Part shown: in pieces, positions 5,291 through 5,358 of the stretch
How positions within the stretch are numbered: position 1 is the stretch's first letter
Layout: each line of letters begins with the position of its first letter
From: Deltaproteobacteria bacterium
GTDB taxonomy: Bacteria; Desulfobacterota_B; Binatia; UBA9968
NCBI GenBank assembly: GCA_005879255.1
Contig: VBKY01000558.1
Coordinates: 1 to 5,358, forward strand
Reading direction: 5' to 3'
Length of the DNA stretch: 5,358 nucleotides
Notes under the pieces: generated by a model
What the model was told of the DNA's origin: nothing
The model's input: the letters and a program-made list of their open reading frames with translations, nothing else
Databases searched by the model: none
Position numbers and translations under genes: made by a program

Positions 5291-5358
5291 CCGAGACTCA
5301 GTCCCGACTTCTGCACTTTTTGGAAGCCTTGCTCACGGAGCGCGTCAACGCGGCGGAT
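5291..5358. other. Right flank of the IS1380 insertion, no recognised gene
   Basis: These 68 bases should have adjoined the binding-protein fragment before the element inserted. Read on the minus strand in the frame that joins to LVDSLARPGGN, they contain TGA at 5347-5345 and 5335-5333 and do not show the IPIVFA-type segment that the family has there. A different minus-strand frame is open from the window edge and stops at TAG 5289-5287 (RVDALREQGFQKVQKSG); it could be the tail of another gene, but I do not recognise it. Confidence 0.4.

Noticed and set aside
5291..5358. N-terminal part of the binding protein in the right flank
   Set aside because: RVDALREQGF faintly recalls an early motif of the family, but the frame ends at TAG within the target site and the remainder does not match.

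Overview
The window is a transposon-rich accessory stretch of a bacterial chromosome. The visible genes suggest a Gram-negative environmental (soil, water or sediment) bacterium. One decayed gene carries a PEP-CTERM sorting signal, which is known from Gram-negative exopolysaccharide producers that encode exosortase. A second gene fragment belongs to the ABC_sub_bind family of solute-binding proteins, which is abundant in Proteobacteria and several soil phyla. The genus cannot be fixed from this sequence.

Layout, left to right. (1) Bases 1 to about 760, minus strand: the N-terminal 235 codons of an IS630-family transposase, its promoter and one end of the element; the rest lies off the left edge. 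(2) About 767-1300: no convincing gene. (3) About 1301-2093, minus strand: a pseudogene of a secreted PEP-CTERM protein, broken by in-frame TGA codons and a frameshift. (4) 2246-2825, plus strand: a single-domain CheY-like response regulator that overlaps a small four-cysteine zinc-ribbon-like protein, probably one transcript from an extended -10 promoter. (5) 2818-3426, minus strand: the C-terminal 202 codons of an ABC_sub_bind periplasmic binding protein, cut off at its 5' side. (6) 3424-5286: a complete IS1380-family insertion sequence with imperfect terminal inverted repeats, a CTAG target duplication, one full-length transposase and a possible hairpin over its ribosome binding site. (7) 5287-5358: the far flank of that insertion, without a recognisable gene.

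The most plausible functional genes are the response regulator/zinc-ribbon pair. They sit between two decayed or truncated genes and two transposons. The IS1380 copy looks recent because its ORF, ends and target duplication are intact. Removing it in silico does not restore a full binding-protein gene, so that gene was probably already damaged, or the flank was rearranged. I do not see a clearly new multi-gene system. The items most worth checking are the RR/zinc-ribbon pair with a possibly leaderless start, the hairpin over the transposase start, and the PEP-CTERM remnant.
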